40,615 nucleotides of DNA from JBFHKO01 sp041595355 (GCA_041595355.1 JBFHKO010000002.1:1-40615); one strand, 5' to 3'; counted from the first letter of the stretch, positions 1 to 7,824 are shown. Notes: a model not told the origin generated them from the letters alone. Made by a program: numbers and translations.

Positions 1-125
1 AAACCCTGGCTCAGATCGAAGCGCATCTGGTGGCCGAACAGCGACAGGGTACCGGTACCGGTACGATCGCCCTTCGGTGTGCCCTGGGTCAGCAGCGTTT
101 GCATCAAGGCCAGGTAATTCTTCAC
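1..125 (-). CDS. thyA: Thymidylate synthase, N-terminal fragment cut by window edge
   Basis: Thymidylate synthase methylates dUMP to dTMP using methylenetetrahydrofolate. Only about 41 codons are inside the window. The reverse strand reads VKNYLALMQTLL and then DRTGTGTLSLFGHQMRF, the family's N-terminal block that carries the phosphate-binding arginine (Arg21 here). The start is a GTG at 125-123, preceded by AAGGGAG about eight bases upstream, and it overlaps the stop of lgt in a GTGA tetranucleotide, so the two genes are very likely translationally coupled. The lgt-thyA pair is a common gammaproteobacterial arrangement. The gene continues left of base 1, so its integrity cannot be judged. 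Confidence 0.93.
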   Translation of the reverse strand, partial: MKNYLALMQTLLTQGTPKGDRTGTGTLSLFGHQMRFDLSQG

Positions 126-955
126 ACTCGTACTCCCTTGTTGGATCCCCGTGAGTTGCCAAACCAGCCCGGGTGACAGTAGCCGATCCAGATGAACAGC
201 AGCCCCAGCAACACCATGGGCAGGGAGAGGATCTGCCCCATGCTGATGACATTGAAATAGAGCCCCAGTTGCTCGTCGGGCTGACGCACGAACTCCACCA
301 GAATGCGGAACAGACCGTAACCGACCAGGAACAGGCCCGAGATGACGCCCCGGGGCGGCTGCCGCCGCCAGGCAAGGTTCAGGATGATGAACAGCAGCAC
401 CCCTTCCAGCGCAAACTGATAGAGCTGGGAGGGATGACGCGGCTCCGGCCCCGCCTCCGGGAAGATGATGCCCCAGGGCAGCTCGGTGGCACGCCCCCAG
501 AGCTCACCATTGATGAAGTTGCCCAGCCGGCCGGCGCCGAGGCCGAAGGGGATCAGCGGCGCCATGAAGTCGGCCACCGAGAAGAAGTGGCGCTGACTCT
601 TGCGGCCGAACAGCCACATGGCAACAATCACCCCCAGCAGCCCACCGTGGAACGACATGCCCCCCTTCCAGATCTGGAACAGGTAAAGGGGATTGGCCAG
701 CAGCTGCTCCGGATTGTAAAAGAGCACATAGCCAATGCGCCCGCCCAGTATCACGCCGAGAAAGCCGTTGAAGAGCAGATCCGAGACTTCCTTGCGGGTC
801 CAGAGCCCCAGGGAGCGATCGGCGCGCCGATTGGCCATCCACATGGCCACCAGAAAACCGAGCAGGTACATGACACCGTACCAGTGGATCTGCACCGGTC
901 CCAGGCGCAGCAGCACGGGATCGATCAGCGGGAACGTAAGGTAGGATTGGCTCAT
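122..955 (-). CDS. lgt: Prolipoprotein diacylglyceryl transferase
   Basis: Lgt moves a diacylglyceryl group from phosphatidylglycerol to the lipobox cysteine of prolipoproteins, the first step of lipoprotein maturation, in the inner membrane. The 277-residue product is strongly hydrophobic with several membrane segments. It carries the invariant MSFHGGL loop and the family signature GRLGNFINGELWGR, and ends with the conserved SMGQILSLPM region. I start at the ATG at 955 (MSQSYLTFP), which aligns with the usual family N terminus; an in-frame ATG 30 bases upstream would add ten residues with no counterpart. An AGGTAAG sequence lies just before the chosen start. It follows ptsP by 96 bases and overlaps thyA by four, suggesting an rppH-ptsP-lgt-thyA transcription unit. 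Confidence 0.96.
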   Translation of the reverse strand: MSQSYLTFPLIDPVLLRLGPVQIHWYGVMYLLGFLVAMWMANRRADRSLGLWTRKEVSDLLFNGFLGVILGGRIGYVLFYNPEQLLANPLYLFQIWKGGMSFHGGLLGVIVAMWLFGRKSQRHFFSVADFMAPLIPFGLGAGRLGNFINGELWGRATELPWGIIFPEAGPEPRHPSQLYQFALEGVLLFIILNLAWRRQPPRGVISGLFLVGYGLFRILVEFVRQPDEQLGLYFNVISMGQILSLPMVLLGLLFIWIGYCHPGWFGNSRGSNKGVRV

Positions 956-1051
956 TGGGCTTACCTGTGACAATGAAAACGGCATTCTATACCAAAACGT
1001 CGAACAGCGACGCCGTGGCCCACCTGGGGCCAGAAGCGCCGGTGCGGCGAC

Positions 1052-3316
1052 TCATTTTTTACTGGGCAACAGACCGGCGAGGCCGAGCTGCTCCAGGTAA
1101 CCGCGGAACAGGCTCTTCAGGGCCATCGAATTATCCTGCCGCAATCCGATCTCGAGCAGCGGCACGAGCTCATCCAGGCTGACGCGCCGCAGCAGGTATT
1201 TGATCCGTGCGACGCTGTTGAGGTTCATGCTGAAGCGACGGTACCCCATGGCCAGCAGCACCAGCACGCCCAGGGGATCCCCGGCCAGCTCGCCGCATAC
1301 CGATACCGGCTTGTCGAAGCGGCCCGCCACGGCCACCAGATGCTGCAGCGCCCGCATCACGGCAGGATGGAACCCGTCGTAGATGCTGGCCACTCGGGCA
1401 TTATTGCGGTCCACGGCCAGCAGATACTGGGTCAGATCGTTGCTGCCCACCGACCAGAAGTCCACATAGGGGGCCATGTCCGGCAGGATGTAGAGGGCCG
1501 CCGGTACCTCGATCATCACCCCCAGCGCCGGATAGCGGATGCTGCTGCCGCGTCGCCCCAGCTCCTCGGAGATCTCCAGCCAGGCCTGATCGAGCAGCCG
1601 GCGAGCCGACTGCACCTCGGAGAGGCTGCTGACCATGGGCAGCATGATGGAGAGATTGTCGTAGGACTCGCTGGCCCGCAGCATCGCCTTGAGCTGCGCC
1701 AGAAACAGCTCGGGGTGATCCAGGGTCAGGCGGATGCCGCGCCAACCGAGAAAGGGGTTGTCCTCCTGCATGGGGAAATAGGGCAACGGCTTGTCGCCGC
1801 CGATGTCCAGGGTGCGCATGCACACCTGACGCTCGGGATAGCTGGCCAGCATCTCCCGGTAGCGGCTGGCCTGCTCCATCTCCGAGGGAAAGCTGTCATG
1901 CAGCATGAAGGGAATTTCGGTGCGGTAGAGACCGATGCCATCGGCGATATCCCGCAGTCCGTGCTCGGTGTCCAGGCTGAGGCCGGCATTGAGCAACACC
2001 GACACCGGCACCCCGTCACGGGTCTGGGAAGCAAGATGGCGTTCGCCATCCACCAGTGCATCGAACGCCTTCGCCTGCTGGATCAGCTCGCGGTATTCGG
2101 CCTGCACGGCCGGACCGGGATCCACCATCACCTCACCGGCGTTGCCGTCGATGATCAGCAGATGCTGCTCCAGCTCCGTCAGCGGCAGATCCACCCCCAT
2201 CACGGCCGGCACCCCCAGGGCGCGCGCCAGTATGGCGGCATGGGAGTTGACGGCCCCGCGGATGGAGACCACGGCCGCCAGGCGATCGGAGGGGATCTCC
2301 GCCAGCAGGGAGGCGGTCACCTCCTCGGCCAGCACCACCACCGGTTCGGTAAACTCGAACTGCTCGGCATGGCTGTGGGAGAGCCGGCTCAGCAACCGCT
2401 GGGCCAGATCGCGCACATCCAGGGCCCGCTCCTTGAGATAGGGATCGCTCATGGCCGAAAACTGATCGATCAGCCGCTCGCTGACCCGGCGTACCGCCGA
2501 GGCGGCGGTCCAGTGCTGCTGGCTTATCGCCTCGCGGATCGGCCCCATGAAACCGGGATCCGCCAGCAGATGCTGGTAGATCTGAAACACGGCCATGGAG
2601 TCCTGGGAAACCGACTCACTGAAACGCAGCGCCATCGCATCCAGATCCAGCTGCACCTGCAACAGCGCCTGGTCCAGCAGCTCCAGCTGCAGCTCTGGCT
2701 CCTCGCTCTTCTTGAGGTGAACCTGGGAGAGTTCCATTTTCGGCTGCCACACCCAGGCGCGGGCGATGGCCACCCCCGAGGAGGCGCCAACCCCTTTCAG
2801 GGTCCGCCGCCAGCTGCGCTTGGCATGCAGTATGCCCTTGGCTTCGGCATGGGAGACCCTGGCGGCCAGCTGCGCCGCCAGGGTGACGAGAAAGGATTCA
2901 TCCGTTTCATTGAACTGGCGGGAGGTGCGCTGCTGCACCACCAGCACCCCCAGCACCTGCCGCTGGTGCATGATGGGCACACCGAGAAAGGAGTTGAACT
3001 CCTCCTCGCCCACCTCGGGCAGGTATTTGAAGCTGGGATGGGTCGGCGCATCGGCCAGGTTGATCAGCTCCTCGCGCCGCCCCACCAGCCCCACCAGCCC
3101 CTGCTCGAAGGGCAGCACCACCTTGCCCACCGCCGACTGGGCCAGCCCCTCGCTGGCGACCAGCCGATAGCGCCGCCGCTGGGGCTCGGAGAGATAGACA
3201 GAGCAGCAGTCGACCTGCATGGCCGCGCGGGTCTGCTGCACCAGTGCAGTCATGGCTTCGCTCAGGGACGGAGCCAAAGTGACACCCTCGACAATCCGTC
3301 TCAGTGCAGTCAGCAC
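1052..3316 (-). CDS. ptsP: Nitrogen-PTS enzyme I (EI-Ntr), GAF-PEP-utilising phosphotransferase
   Basis: PtsP starts the nitrogen phosphotransferase relay: it autophosphorylates from phosphoenolpyruvate and passes the phosphate to NPr, then PtsN. The 754-residue protein has an N-terminal GAF sensor domain (about 1-155), which in E. coli binds glutamine. A swivelling phospho-histidine domain follows, with active His359 in GAVNSHAAILARALG. The C-terminal PEP-binding barrel contains GIGLYRTEIPFM, GWRGIRLTLDHP and SVGSNDLTQYLLAVDRNN. Length matches E. coli (748). The start is a GTG with GAGGAG eight bases upstream; that Shine-Dalgarno overlaps the TAG stop of rppH, which points to coupled translation of the pair. 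Its partners npr and ptsN are encoded about 20 kb away at 23176-24759. Confidence 0.97.
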   Translation of the reverse strand: MLTALRRIVEGVTLAPSLSEAMTALVQQTRAAMQVDCCSVYLSEPQRRRYRLVASEGLAQSAVGKVVLPFEQGLVGLVGRREELINLADAPTHPSFKYLPEVGEEEFNSFLGVPIMHQRQVLGVLVVQQRTSRQFNETDESFLVTLAAQLAARVSHAEAKGILHAKRSWRRTLKGVGASSGVAIARAWVWQPKMELSQVHLKKSEEPELQLELLDQALLQVQLDLDAMALRFSESVSQDSMAVFQIYQHLLADPGFMGPIREAISQQHWTAASAVRRVSERLIDQFSAMSDPYLKERALDVRDLAQRLLSRLSHSHAEQFEFTEPVVVLAEEVTASLLAEIPSDRLAAVVSIRGAVNSHAAILARALGVPAVMGVDLPLTELEQHLLIIDGNAGEVMVDPGPAVQAEYRELIQQAKAFDALVDGERHLASQTRDGVPVSVLLNAGLSLDTEHGLRDIADGIGLYRTEIPFMLHDSFPSEMEQASRYREMLASYPERQVCMRTLDIGGDKPLPYFPMQEDNPFLGWRGIRLTLDHPELFLAQLKAMLRASESYDNLSIMLPMVSSLSEVQSARRLLDQAWLEISEELGRRGSSIRYPALGVMIEVPAALYILPDMAPYVDFWSVGSNDLTQYLLAVDRNNARVASIYDGFHPAVMRALQHLVAVAGRFDKPVSVCGELAGDPLGVLVLLAMGYRRFSMNLNSVARIKYLLRRVSLDELVPLLEIGLRQDNSMALKSLFRGYLEQLGLAGLLPSKK

Positions 3317-3329
3317 CTTGCGCGCTCCT

Positions 3330-3845
3330 CTATCTGGGCTTACCGCGGCGCGGTTCGCGTTTGGGTATGAATGGCAGGGCGATGGGAGCGAACTCCTTCA
3401 TCACCCGTCGGTAGACTTCCCGTTTGAACGACACCACCTGGCGCACGGGATACCAGTAGCTGACCCAGCGCCAGTCATCGAATTCCGGCTGGCCATGGCA
3501 GCCAAACTGGATGCAGGACTCCTCGGCCTCGTCCAGGCGCAGCAAAAACCATTTCTGCTTCTGCCCGATGCACACGGGTGAGCTGTCCCAGCGGATGAGG
3601 CGCTTGGGCAGCCGATACTTGAGCCAGTTGCGGCTGGTGGCCAGAATGGTGACATCCTCGGGCTTGAGGCCAATCTCCTCGTACAGCTCCCGATACATGG
3701 CCTGCTCAGGCGTCTCGCCGTCATCCAGGCCCCCCTGGGGGAACTGCCAGGAGTGCTGACCAAAGCGTCGGGCCCACAACACCTGTCCATTGCGATTGCA
3801 GATCACGATCCCAACATTCGGGCGGAAACCATCGCCATCTATCAC
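3330..3845 (-). CDS. rppH: RNA pyrophosphohydrolase (Nudix)
   Basis: RppH removes pyrophosphate from the 5' end of transcripts, opening them to RNase E decay. The 171-residue product begins MIDGDGFRPNVGIV and has a full Nudix box at residues 38-60 (GG-x5-E-x7-REL-x-EE-x-GL). I use the GTG at 3845: it has AAGG seven bases upstream and matches the family N terminus. The frame stays open to 4166, but that extension crosses the non-coding spacer and has no family resemblance. The gene heads the rppH-ptsP-lgt-thyA series; a TATAAC-like -10 lies at 4029-4024, without a convincing -35. Confidence 0.95.
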   Translation of the reverse strand: MIDGDGFRPNVGIVICNRNGQVLWARRFGQHSWQFPQGGLDDGETPEQAMYRELYEEIGLKPEDVTILATSRNWLKYRLPKRLIRWDSSPVCIGQKQKWFLLRLDEAEESCIQFGCHGQPEFDDWRWVSYWYPVRQVVSFKREVYRRVMKEFAPIALPFIPKREPRRGKPR

Positions 3846-4112
3846 GCAATCACCTTGAGAGTCTGACCCATTGTCTGATGGGGATTTTTTCACATTACCG
3901 GGCGCGCAGCAAATGCCCCGCCACCCCGCGGGTCCGCGGCCGGGGATGCCGGGACAGCCCCGCCACGGTTTGCCCACCGAGGCTGTAGATAAGTCTTTTG
4001 AAAAGTCGGTATAGCCGGCCACTGTTATACGCCTTCCCGGCCCGGCAAACCATCCACAAAGCAGGCGGATATTATGTATATTCTTATTTTTCAACAAACT
4101 AAATAGAACCCG

Positions 4113-4144
4113 GATCCACGGATCAGCCATCGGATCCCGGGATC
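4113..4144. repeat. Cluster of four GATC (Dam) sites
   Basis: GATC occurs at 4113, 4121, 4133 and 4141, that is with start-to-start spacings of 8, 12 and 8 bases. The right half is a 16-bp perfect palindrome (4131-4146). Closely spaced GATC pairs are what SeqA binds when hemimethylated. The cluster lies 16 bases before the first DnaA box of the same spacer. GATC is common across this window, so a chance cluster is possible. Confidence 0.4.
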
Positions 4145-4159
4145 CGGCGCCCTTTGGAT

Positions 4160-4327
4160 TGTGCATAAACCTGAGCGCTCACTTTTTAATCACGGCTTGT
4201 TTATCCACATTTTATGCTCGCGAATTCGACAAATAGTGAGTATCTATGGGGCAATATACCGATGCCATGGCTCATCCGGCAAGGAGCCGCAACTTGACGC
4301 CAAGTTATGCAGTCAATTTGTGGATAA
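4160..4327. promoter_or_regulatory. DnaA-box cluster, probable DARS2-type DnaA-reactivating locus
   Basis: The gene-free spacer 3846-4540 (695 bp) contains three perfect matches to TTATNCACA: 4160-4168 (minus), 4201-4209 (plus) and 4319-4327 (minus). One-mismatch versions lie at 3886-3894 (plus) and 3984-3992 (minus). Eight fixed bases on two strands predict about 0.02 perfect sites in 695 bp by chance. AT-rich stretches at about 4070-4110 and 4165-4260 stand out in GC-rich surroundings; a poor IHF-like match (two mismatches) sits near 4089-4101. In E. coli the DARS2 element, which helps convert ADP-DnaA to ATP-DnaA, lies between mutH and rppH (ygdP), as I recall the literature, so position and box content agree. 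The function here is inferred. Confidence 0.7.
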
Positions 4328-4504
4328 GTTTGTGCAACAAGGGCGTGCTTGATGTGGGATAATGAGCACAAGCGGACCAGCGCGCCTGAGCCGCTGGATT
4401 CATTGCCAAAAATCATAGATTGATCATGGGGATAGATAGATGCCACTGCCAGTGGATATCCGCGCAGGCCGCGCCGCCGGGCCTGTTCGTTTTTTGACCG
4501 CCCG

Positions 4505-4530
4505 CCCGGGGCGAGCGGCCCCGCCCCGGG
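4505..4530 (+). promoter_or_regulatory. GC hairpin directly upstream of mutH
   Basis: CCCGGGGC at 4505-4512 pairs perfectly with GCCCCGGG at 4523-4530 around a ten-base loop. The hairpin ends ten bases before the mutH ATG, and no Shine-Dalgarno is present between them. Such a stem would be expected to hinder ribosome loading and keep MutH low. That effect is inference. Confidence 0.4.
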
Positions 4531-4540
4531 CCCCCCAGCC

Positions 4541-5209
4541 ATGACGAGAACGCCGACCTCGGAAGAGGCGCTGTATGACGCCGCCCTGAGCCTGGCCGGC
4601 TACCGCCTGGCCGAACTGGCGGCGCGGGCCGGCATCACCGTGCCCCCGGATCTGCGACGCGAGAAGGGCTGGGTGGGGCAGTTGCTGGAATGGCACCTGG
4701 GTGCGACCGCCGGCAGCAAACCGGAGCAGGACTTTCCCGAACTCGGTATCGAACTCAAGACACTGCCCATCGACGCCCGGGGCAAGCCCCTGGAAACCAC
4801 CTTCGTCTGTGTCGCCCCCCTGCTCGGCATCGCCGGCCAGTGCTGGGAGCACTCCAGCGTGCGCAACAAGCTGTCGCGGGTACTCTGGATACCGGTGGAG
4901 GGCGCACGGGATATTCCCCTGGGCGAACGCCGTGTCGCCACCCCCTTCCTGTGGAGCCCGAGCGCGGAAGAGGAGGCGCTGTTGCGTCAGGATTGGGAGG
5001 AACTGATGGAGCAGATTGCGCTTGGCAACATCGAACAACTGAGTGCCCGGCAGGGGCAGGTATTGCAGCTGCGGCCCAAGGCCGCCAACGGCCGGGTGCT
5101 CACCACCGCCATCGGCCAGCAAGGGCAGCTGATCCAGACCCGCCCGCGGGGCTTCTACCTGAAGACCGGCTTCACCCATGCCCTGCTCAAACGTCAATTC
5201 CATTTTTGA
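4541..5209 (+). CDS. mutH: DNA mismatch repair endonuclease MutH
   Basis: MutH nicks the unmethylated strand at hemimethylated GATC sites once activated by MutS and MutL, which directs repair to the new strand. The 222-residue protein carries the catalytic set Asp64, Glu71 and Lys73 in SKPEQDFPELGIELKTL, followed by the family blocks KPLETTFVCVAPL, VLWIPVEGARDIPL and LRPKAANGRVLT. Its presence implies Dam methylation and a methyl-directed MutHLS system in this organism. The ATG at 4541 is the first plausible start: upstream the frame is open to 4436 with no ATG, GTG or TTG codon. There is no recognisable Shine-Dalgarno and a strong GC hairpin sits just ahead. rppH lies divergently on the other side of the DnaA-box spacer. 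Confidence 0.96.
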   Translation: MTRTPTSEEALYDAALSLAGYRLAELAARAGITVPPDLRREKGWVGQLLEWHLGATAGSKPEQDFPELGIELKTLPIDARGKPLETTFVCVAPLLGIAGQCWEHSSVRNKLSRVLWIPVEGARDIPLGERRVATPFLWSPSAEEEALLRQDWEELMEQIALGNIEQLSARQGQVLQLRPKAANGRVLTTAIGQQGQLIQTRPRGFYLKTGFTHALLKRQFHF

Positions 5210-5359
5210 GGTTTCGCAAGCGGTATCACAAGAAACCGGAGTTGCGTCAATAAATGCCGAATTCGTGAGCACAGCCAAGATTTTTTGTTTTATCATCCCC
5301 TCTGGAGGCCGTCCAAGCCCTCTGTCTTAGACATTGCCTTTTATCATCAAGGAGATGAC

Positions 5360-5683
5360 ATGCCTGTAACAAAAAAATTCCTCAAAACCAAACCTGAGGT
5401 CCAGGTGACGTTCGAGGTACCAAAAGCGCTGGCACGGGATGCTGCACAGGTATTTCTGCTGGGCGAGTTTGCCGGGTGGGAGCCCGTTGAGCTGAAGAAG
5501 CTCAAGAGTGGCGTCTTCAAAACGACCCTGAAGCTGCCGACCAACGAGCAGGAGAGCTACCAGTACCGCTTTCGTCTGGTATTGGCCGATGGCCGCGAAG
5601 AGTTCGATAACGATGCCGAGGCCGAAAGCTATTGCGCCAATCCCTTCGGTGGCCACAATTCGGTGCTCTCTGTCACCCAGTGA
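5360..5683 (+). CDS. Small stand-alone early-set (isoamylase N-terminal / CBM48-like) domain protein
   Basis: This 107-residue protein resembles the early-set immunoglobulin-like domain found at the N terminus of glycogen branching and debranching enzymes and in the AMPK beta glycogen-binding module. The characteristic pattern is visible: VTFEVPKALARDAAQVFLLGEF, then GW-x-PVELKKLKSGVFKTTLKL, YQYRFRLVLADG and a C-terminal ANPFGGHNSVL. No catalytic domain is attached. Homologues are usually annotated as isoamylase early-set domain proteins; their role is not known to me. Glycan binding is a guess. The ATG at 5360 has AAGGAG eight bases upstream; an in-frame ATG 75 bases earlier lacks one. The 150-bp gap after mutH holds no other gene, and a strong terminator follows. 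Confidence 0.8.
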   Translation: MPVTKKFLKTKPEVQVTFEVPKALARDAAQVFLLGEFAGWEPVELKKLKSGVFKTTLKLPTNEQESYQYRFRLVLADGREEFDNDAEAESYCANPFGGHNSVLSVTQ

Positions 5684-5684
5684 C

Positions 5685-5715
5685 AAAAAAGGCTCGCCGA
5701 TGGCGAGCCTTTTTT
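5685..5715. terminator. Bidirectional intrinsic terminator
   Basis: GGCTCGCC (5691-5698) and GGCGAGCC (5702-5709) form an 8-bp stem with a GAT loop, flanked by A6 on the left and T6 on the right. It can end transcription of the early-set gene from the left and of the rpsP-rplS operon from the right. Confidence 0.93.
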
Positions 5716-5731
5716 CTTCCCAACAGCGTGC

Positions 5732-6079
5732 TTAGTTGAGTTTTTCTCTGATCCGCGCCTTCTTGCCGGACAGGGCGCGCAGATAGTACAGCTTGGCACG
5801 GCGAACGGCACCGCGACGCTTCAGCTCGACGCTGGCGATCAGCGGGCTGTGGGTCTGGAATACACGCTCAACGCCTTCGCCGTTGGAGATCTTGCGGACG
5901 GTGAATGCAGAGTGCAGACCGCGGTTACGCTTGGCGATAACCACACCTTCGAAAGCCTGCAGACGTTCCTTGCCGCCTTCCTTGACGCGTACCTGGACAC
6001 GCACTGTGTCACCCGGGCCGAAAGCCGGGATGTCGGCACGCATTTGTTCTTGTTCGAGTTGCTTGATGATGTTGCTCAT
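5732..6079 (-). CDS. rplS: 50S ribosomal protein L19
   Basis: L19 sits at the 30S-50S interface of the ribosome. The 115-residue product has the E. coli length and near-identical blocks: MSNIIKQLEQEQM, GDTVRVQVRVKEGGKERLQA, FEGVVIAKRNRGLHSAFTVR and KISNGEGVERVFQTHSP. It is the last gene of the classical rpsP-rimM-trmD-rplS operon, 32 bases after trmD, and is followed by the bidirectional terminator at 5685-5715. Confidence 0.98.
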   Translation of the reverse strand: MSNIIKQLEQEQMRADIPAFGPGDTVRVQVRVKEGGKERLQAFEGVVIAKRNRGLHSAFTVRKISNGEGVERVFQTHSPLIASVELKRRGAVRRAKLYYLRALSGKKARIREKLN

Positions 6080-6111
6080 AGTCTCTTCCTACCTAGGTTA
6101 AACTGAAAACT

Positions 6112-6861
6112 CTACTGCTGTTCGTCATGGTATTCGCGAACAAACTGGGCAAGAAGTCTCTCTTGCTCGTCAGTCAGAGCTAGGTTGTCTAATAGTTCCG
6201 GTCTGCGTAACCAGGTCCGGCCCAATGCCTGCTTGAGGCGCCATGTGCGTATCTGCTCATGGTTGCCACCGAGCAGCACCTCGGGGACCGTCAGGGTACT
6301 CATCACCTCAGGCCTGGTGTAGTGGGGATGGTCCAGCAGTCCCTCGGTAAAGGAGTCCTGCTCGGCACTCGCCATGTCGCCCAAAACCCCGGGAACCAAG
6401 CGCGCAACCGCGTCGATCAGGGTCATGGCCGGCAATTCGCCACCACTCAACACATAATCACCCACAGACCACTCTTCATCGATATCGGTCTGTATGATGC
6501 GCTCATCGATACCTTCGTACCGTCCCGCCACCAGGATCAGCTTGTCGTGACGGGCGAGCTCCTGGACACCGGCCTGTGACAGCTTGCGTCCCTGGGGAGA
6601 CAGGTAGATGACCCTGGCTCCCTCGCCGGCTGCTGCCTTGGCTGCGTGAATCGCATCACGCAACGGTTGAACCATCATCAACATCCCGGGTCCGCCACCG
6701 TAGGGACGATCATCGACGCTGCGATGCTTGTCCAGGGCGTAGTCCCGAGGATTCCAACAGTCCAGCTGCAGCAACCCCTGCTTGACGGCCCGGCCCGTGA
6801 CCCCGAATTCGGTTATGGCGCGGAACATCTCCGGAAAGAGGCTGACGACCCCGATCCACAT
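6112..6861 (-). CDS. trmD: tRNA (guanine-N1)-methyltransferase
   Basis: TrmD makes m1G37 next to the anticodon of tRNAs reading CNN codons, using S-adenosylmethionine, and so prevents +1 frameshifting. The 249-residue protein has the SPOUT (trefoil-knot) features expected: MWIGVVSLFPEMF at the N terminus, DDRPYGGGPGMLMM, the knot motif LVAGRYEGIDERI and the catalytic-region GDYVLSGGELPAM. It lies third in the rpsP operon, 33 bases after rimM. Confidence 0.97.
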   Translation of the reverse strand: MWIGVVSLFPEMFRAITEFGVTGRAVKQGLLQLDCWNPRDYALDKHRSVDDRPYGGGPGMLMMVQPLRDAIHAAKAAAGEGARVIYLSPQGRKLSQAGVQELARHDKLILVAGRYEGIDERIIQTDIDEEWSVGDYVLSGGELPAMTLIDAVARLVPGVLGDMASAEQDSFTEGLLDHPHYTRPEVMSTLTVPEVLLGGNHEQIRTWRLKQALGRTWLRRPELLDNLALTDEQERLLAQFVREYHDEQQ

Positions 6862-6894
6862 AGAATACCTCCGACGACAACCTTAAATCGGGGG

Positions 6895-7416
6895 CTAGAA
6901 GCCCGGATCCCAATCCACCTCTATGGTACGTGCGTTCAGGTCCACCTGTTTGATGACCTGCTGCTCAAGAAACGGGATCAACCGCTCCTTCATACCAAAG
7001 GCATCGTTCAATTTGGCCTTGACCACCAGCACATCGTTGGAGCCGGTCTCCATGAGTTCGGTCACCTCGCCAAGCTGATAACCGGCGCTGGTGACCACCT
7101 GGCAGCCTACCAGATCACGCCAGTAGAACTCGCCTGCCGGCAAGGCCGGCAACTGCTGGGGAGCGACACCGATATCCAAACCGGTCAATGCCTGGGCCTG
7201 ATCACGCTGGTCGATACCGTCCAGCTTGCATACCAGCCCATTGTTGTGGCGACGCCATCCGGTCACCCGGATCTCGCGCCACGTCCCCTGCTGATGAATC
7301 ATCCAGGGGGCATATTCGAATATGCTTTGCGCATCATCGGTAAAGGAGATGACCTTCAGCCAGCCCTTGATGCCATATACGGCGCCAAGGCGACCCACTA
7401 CGATCGGGTTATCCAC
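6895..7416 (-). CDS. rimM: 16S rRNA processing protein RimM
   Basis: RimM binds S19 and helps mature the head of the 30S subunit. The protein has the N-terminal RimM barrel (GRLGAVYGIKGWLKV) and the C-terminal PRC barrel (YWRDLVGCQVVT, METGSNDVLVVKAK, IEVDWDPGF). I choose the GTG at 7416 because AAGGAG (7427-7422) sits five bases before it; a TTG at 7434 would add six residues but has no Shine-Dalgarno. With the GTG the product is 173 residues, slightly shorter than E. coli (182). It lies between rpsP and trmD, as usual. Confidence 0.95.
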   Translation of the reverse strand: MDNPIVVGRLGAVYGIKGWLKVISFTDDAQSIFEYAPWMIHQQGTWREIRVTGWRRHNNGLVCKLDGIDQRDQAQALTGLDIGVAPQQLPALPAGEFYWRDLVGCQVVTSAGYQLGEVTELMETGSNDVLVVKAKLNDAFGMKERLIPFLEQQVIKQVDLNARTIEVDWDPGF

Positions 7417-7443
7417 CTGAACTCCTTGCCGCAAATCCGAATA

Positions 7444-7692
7444 TTACGCAGCCTTGGCGGCGTCTTTGACCAGCTTGGCAACGCGCTCGGACAGAGCGGC
7501 GCCCTGACCCACCCAGTGCTGGATGCGTTCCAGTTCCAGGTTCAGCTTTTCAGCCTGACCGGAAGCCATCGGGTTGAAGAAGCCTACGCGCTCGATGAAA
7601 CGGCCATCGCGAGCGTAACGGCTGTCGGCGACAACCACTTGGTAATAGGGACGCTTCTTCGCGCCACCACGTTGTAAACGAATGGTTACCAT
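7444..7692 (-). CDS. rpsP: 30S ribosomal protein S16
   Basis: S16 is an early-binding 30S assembly protein. The 82-residue product is full length, with MVTIRLQRGGAKKRPYYQVV, SRYARDGRFIERVGFFNP and an alanine/lysine-rich tail. It is the first gene of the rpsP-rimM-trmD-rplS operon and has a credible promoter about 70 bases upstream. Confidence 0.98.
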   Translation of the reverse strand: MVTIRLQRGGAKKRPYYQVVVADSRYARDGRFIERVGFFNPMASGQAEKLNLELERIQHWVGQGAALSERVAKLVKDAAKAA

Positions 7693-7761
7693 ATCGTCCT
7701 CGTTAACTTGGAATGAACAAGGCCCGTATGAAACGGACCCTGGCTTAAAATAAGCTGCGTA

Positions 7762-7789
7762 ATTTTACTCGTAATTGCAGCAATTGCAA
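7762..7789 (-). promoter_or_regulatory. Sigma-70-type promoter of the rpsP operon
   Basis: Reading the minus strand, TTGCAA (7789-7784) is followed after 16 bases by TAAAAT (7767-7762). It lies in the short AT-richer gap between ffh and rpsP, where the ribosomal operon needs a promoter. Confidence 0.6.
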
Positions 7790-7824
7790 CCAAAGCGGCA
7801 GCTTTTAGCAACCGCCCCGGCGCA

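Noticed and set aside
3846..4166. N-terminal extension of rppH by 107 codons
   Set aside because: The extension runs through the DnaA-box spacer, has no family counterpart, and the GTG at 3845 has a ribosome-binding site and the correct N terminus.
4151..4330. Chromosomal replication origin (oriC)
   Set aside because: Only three strong boxes, no dnaA/dnaN, rpmH or mioC-gidA neighbours and no 13-mer unwinding repeats; the rppH-mutH context fits DARS2 instead.
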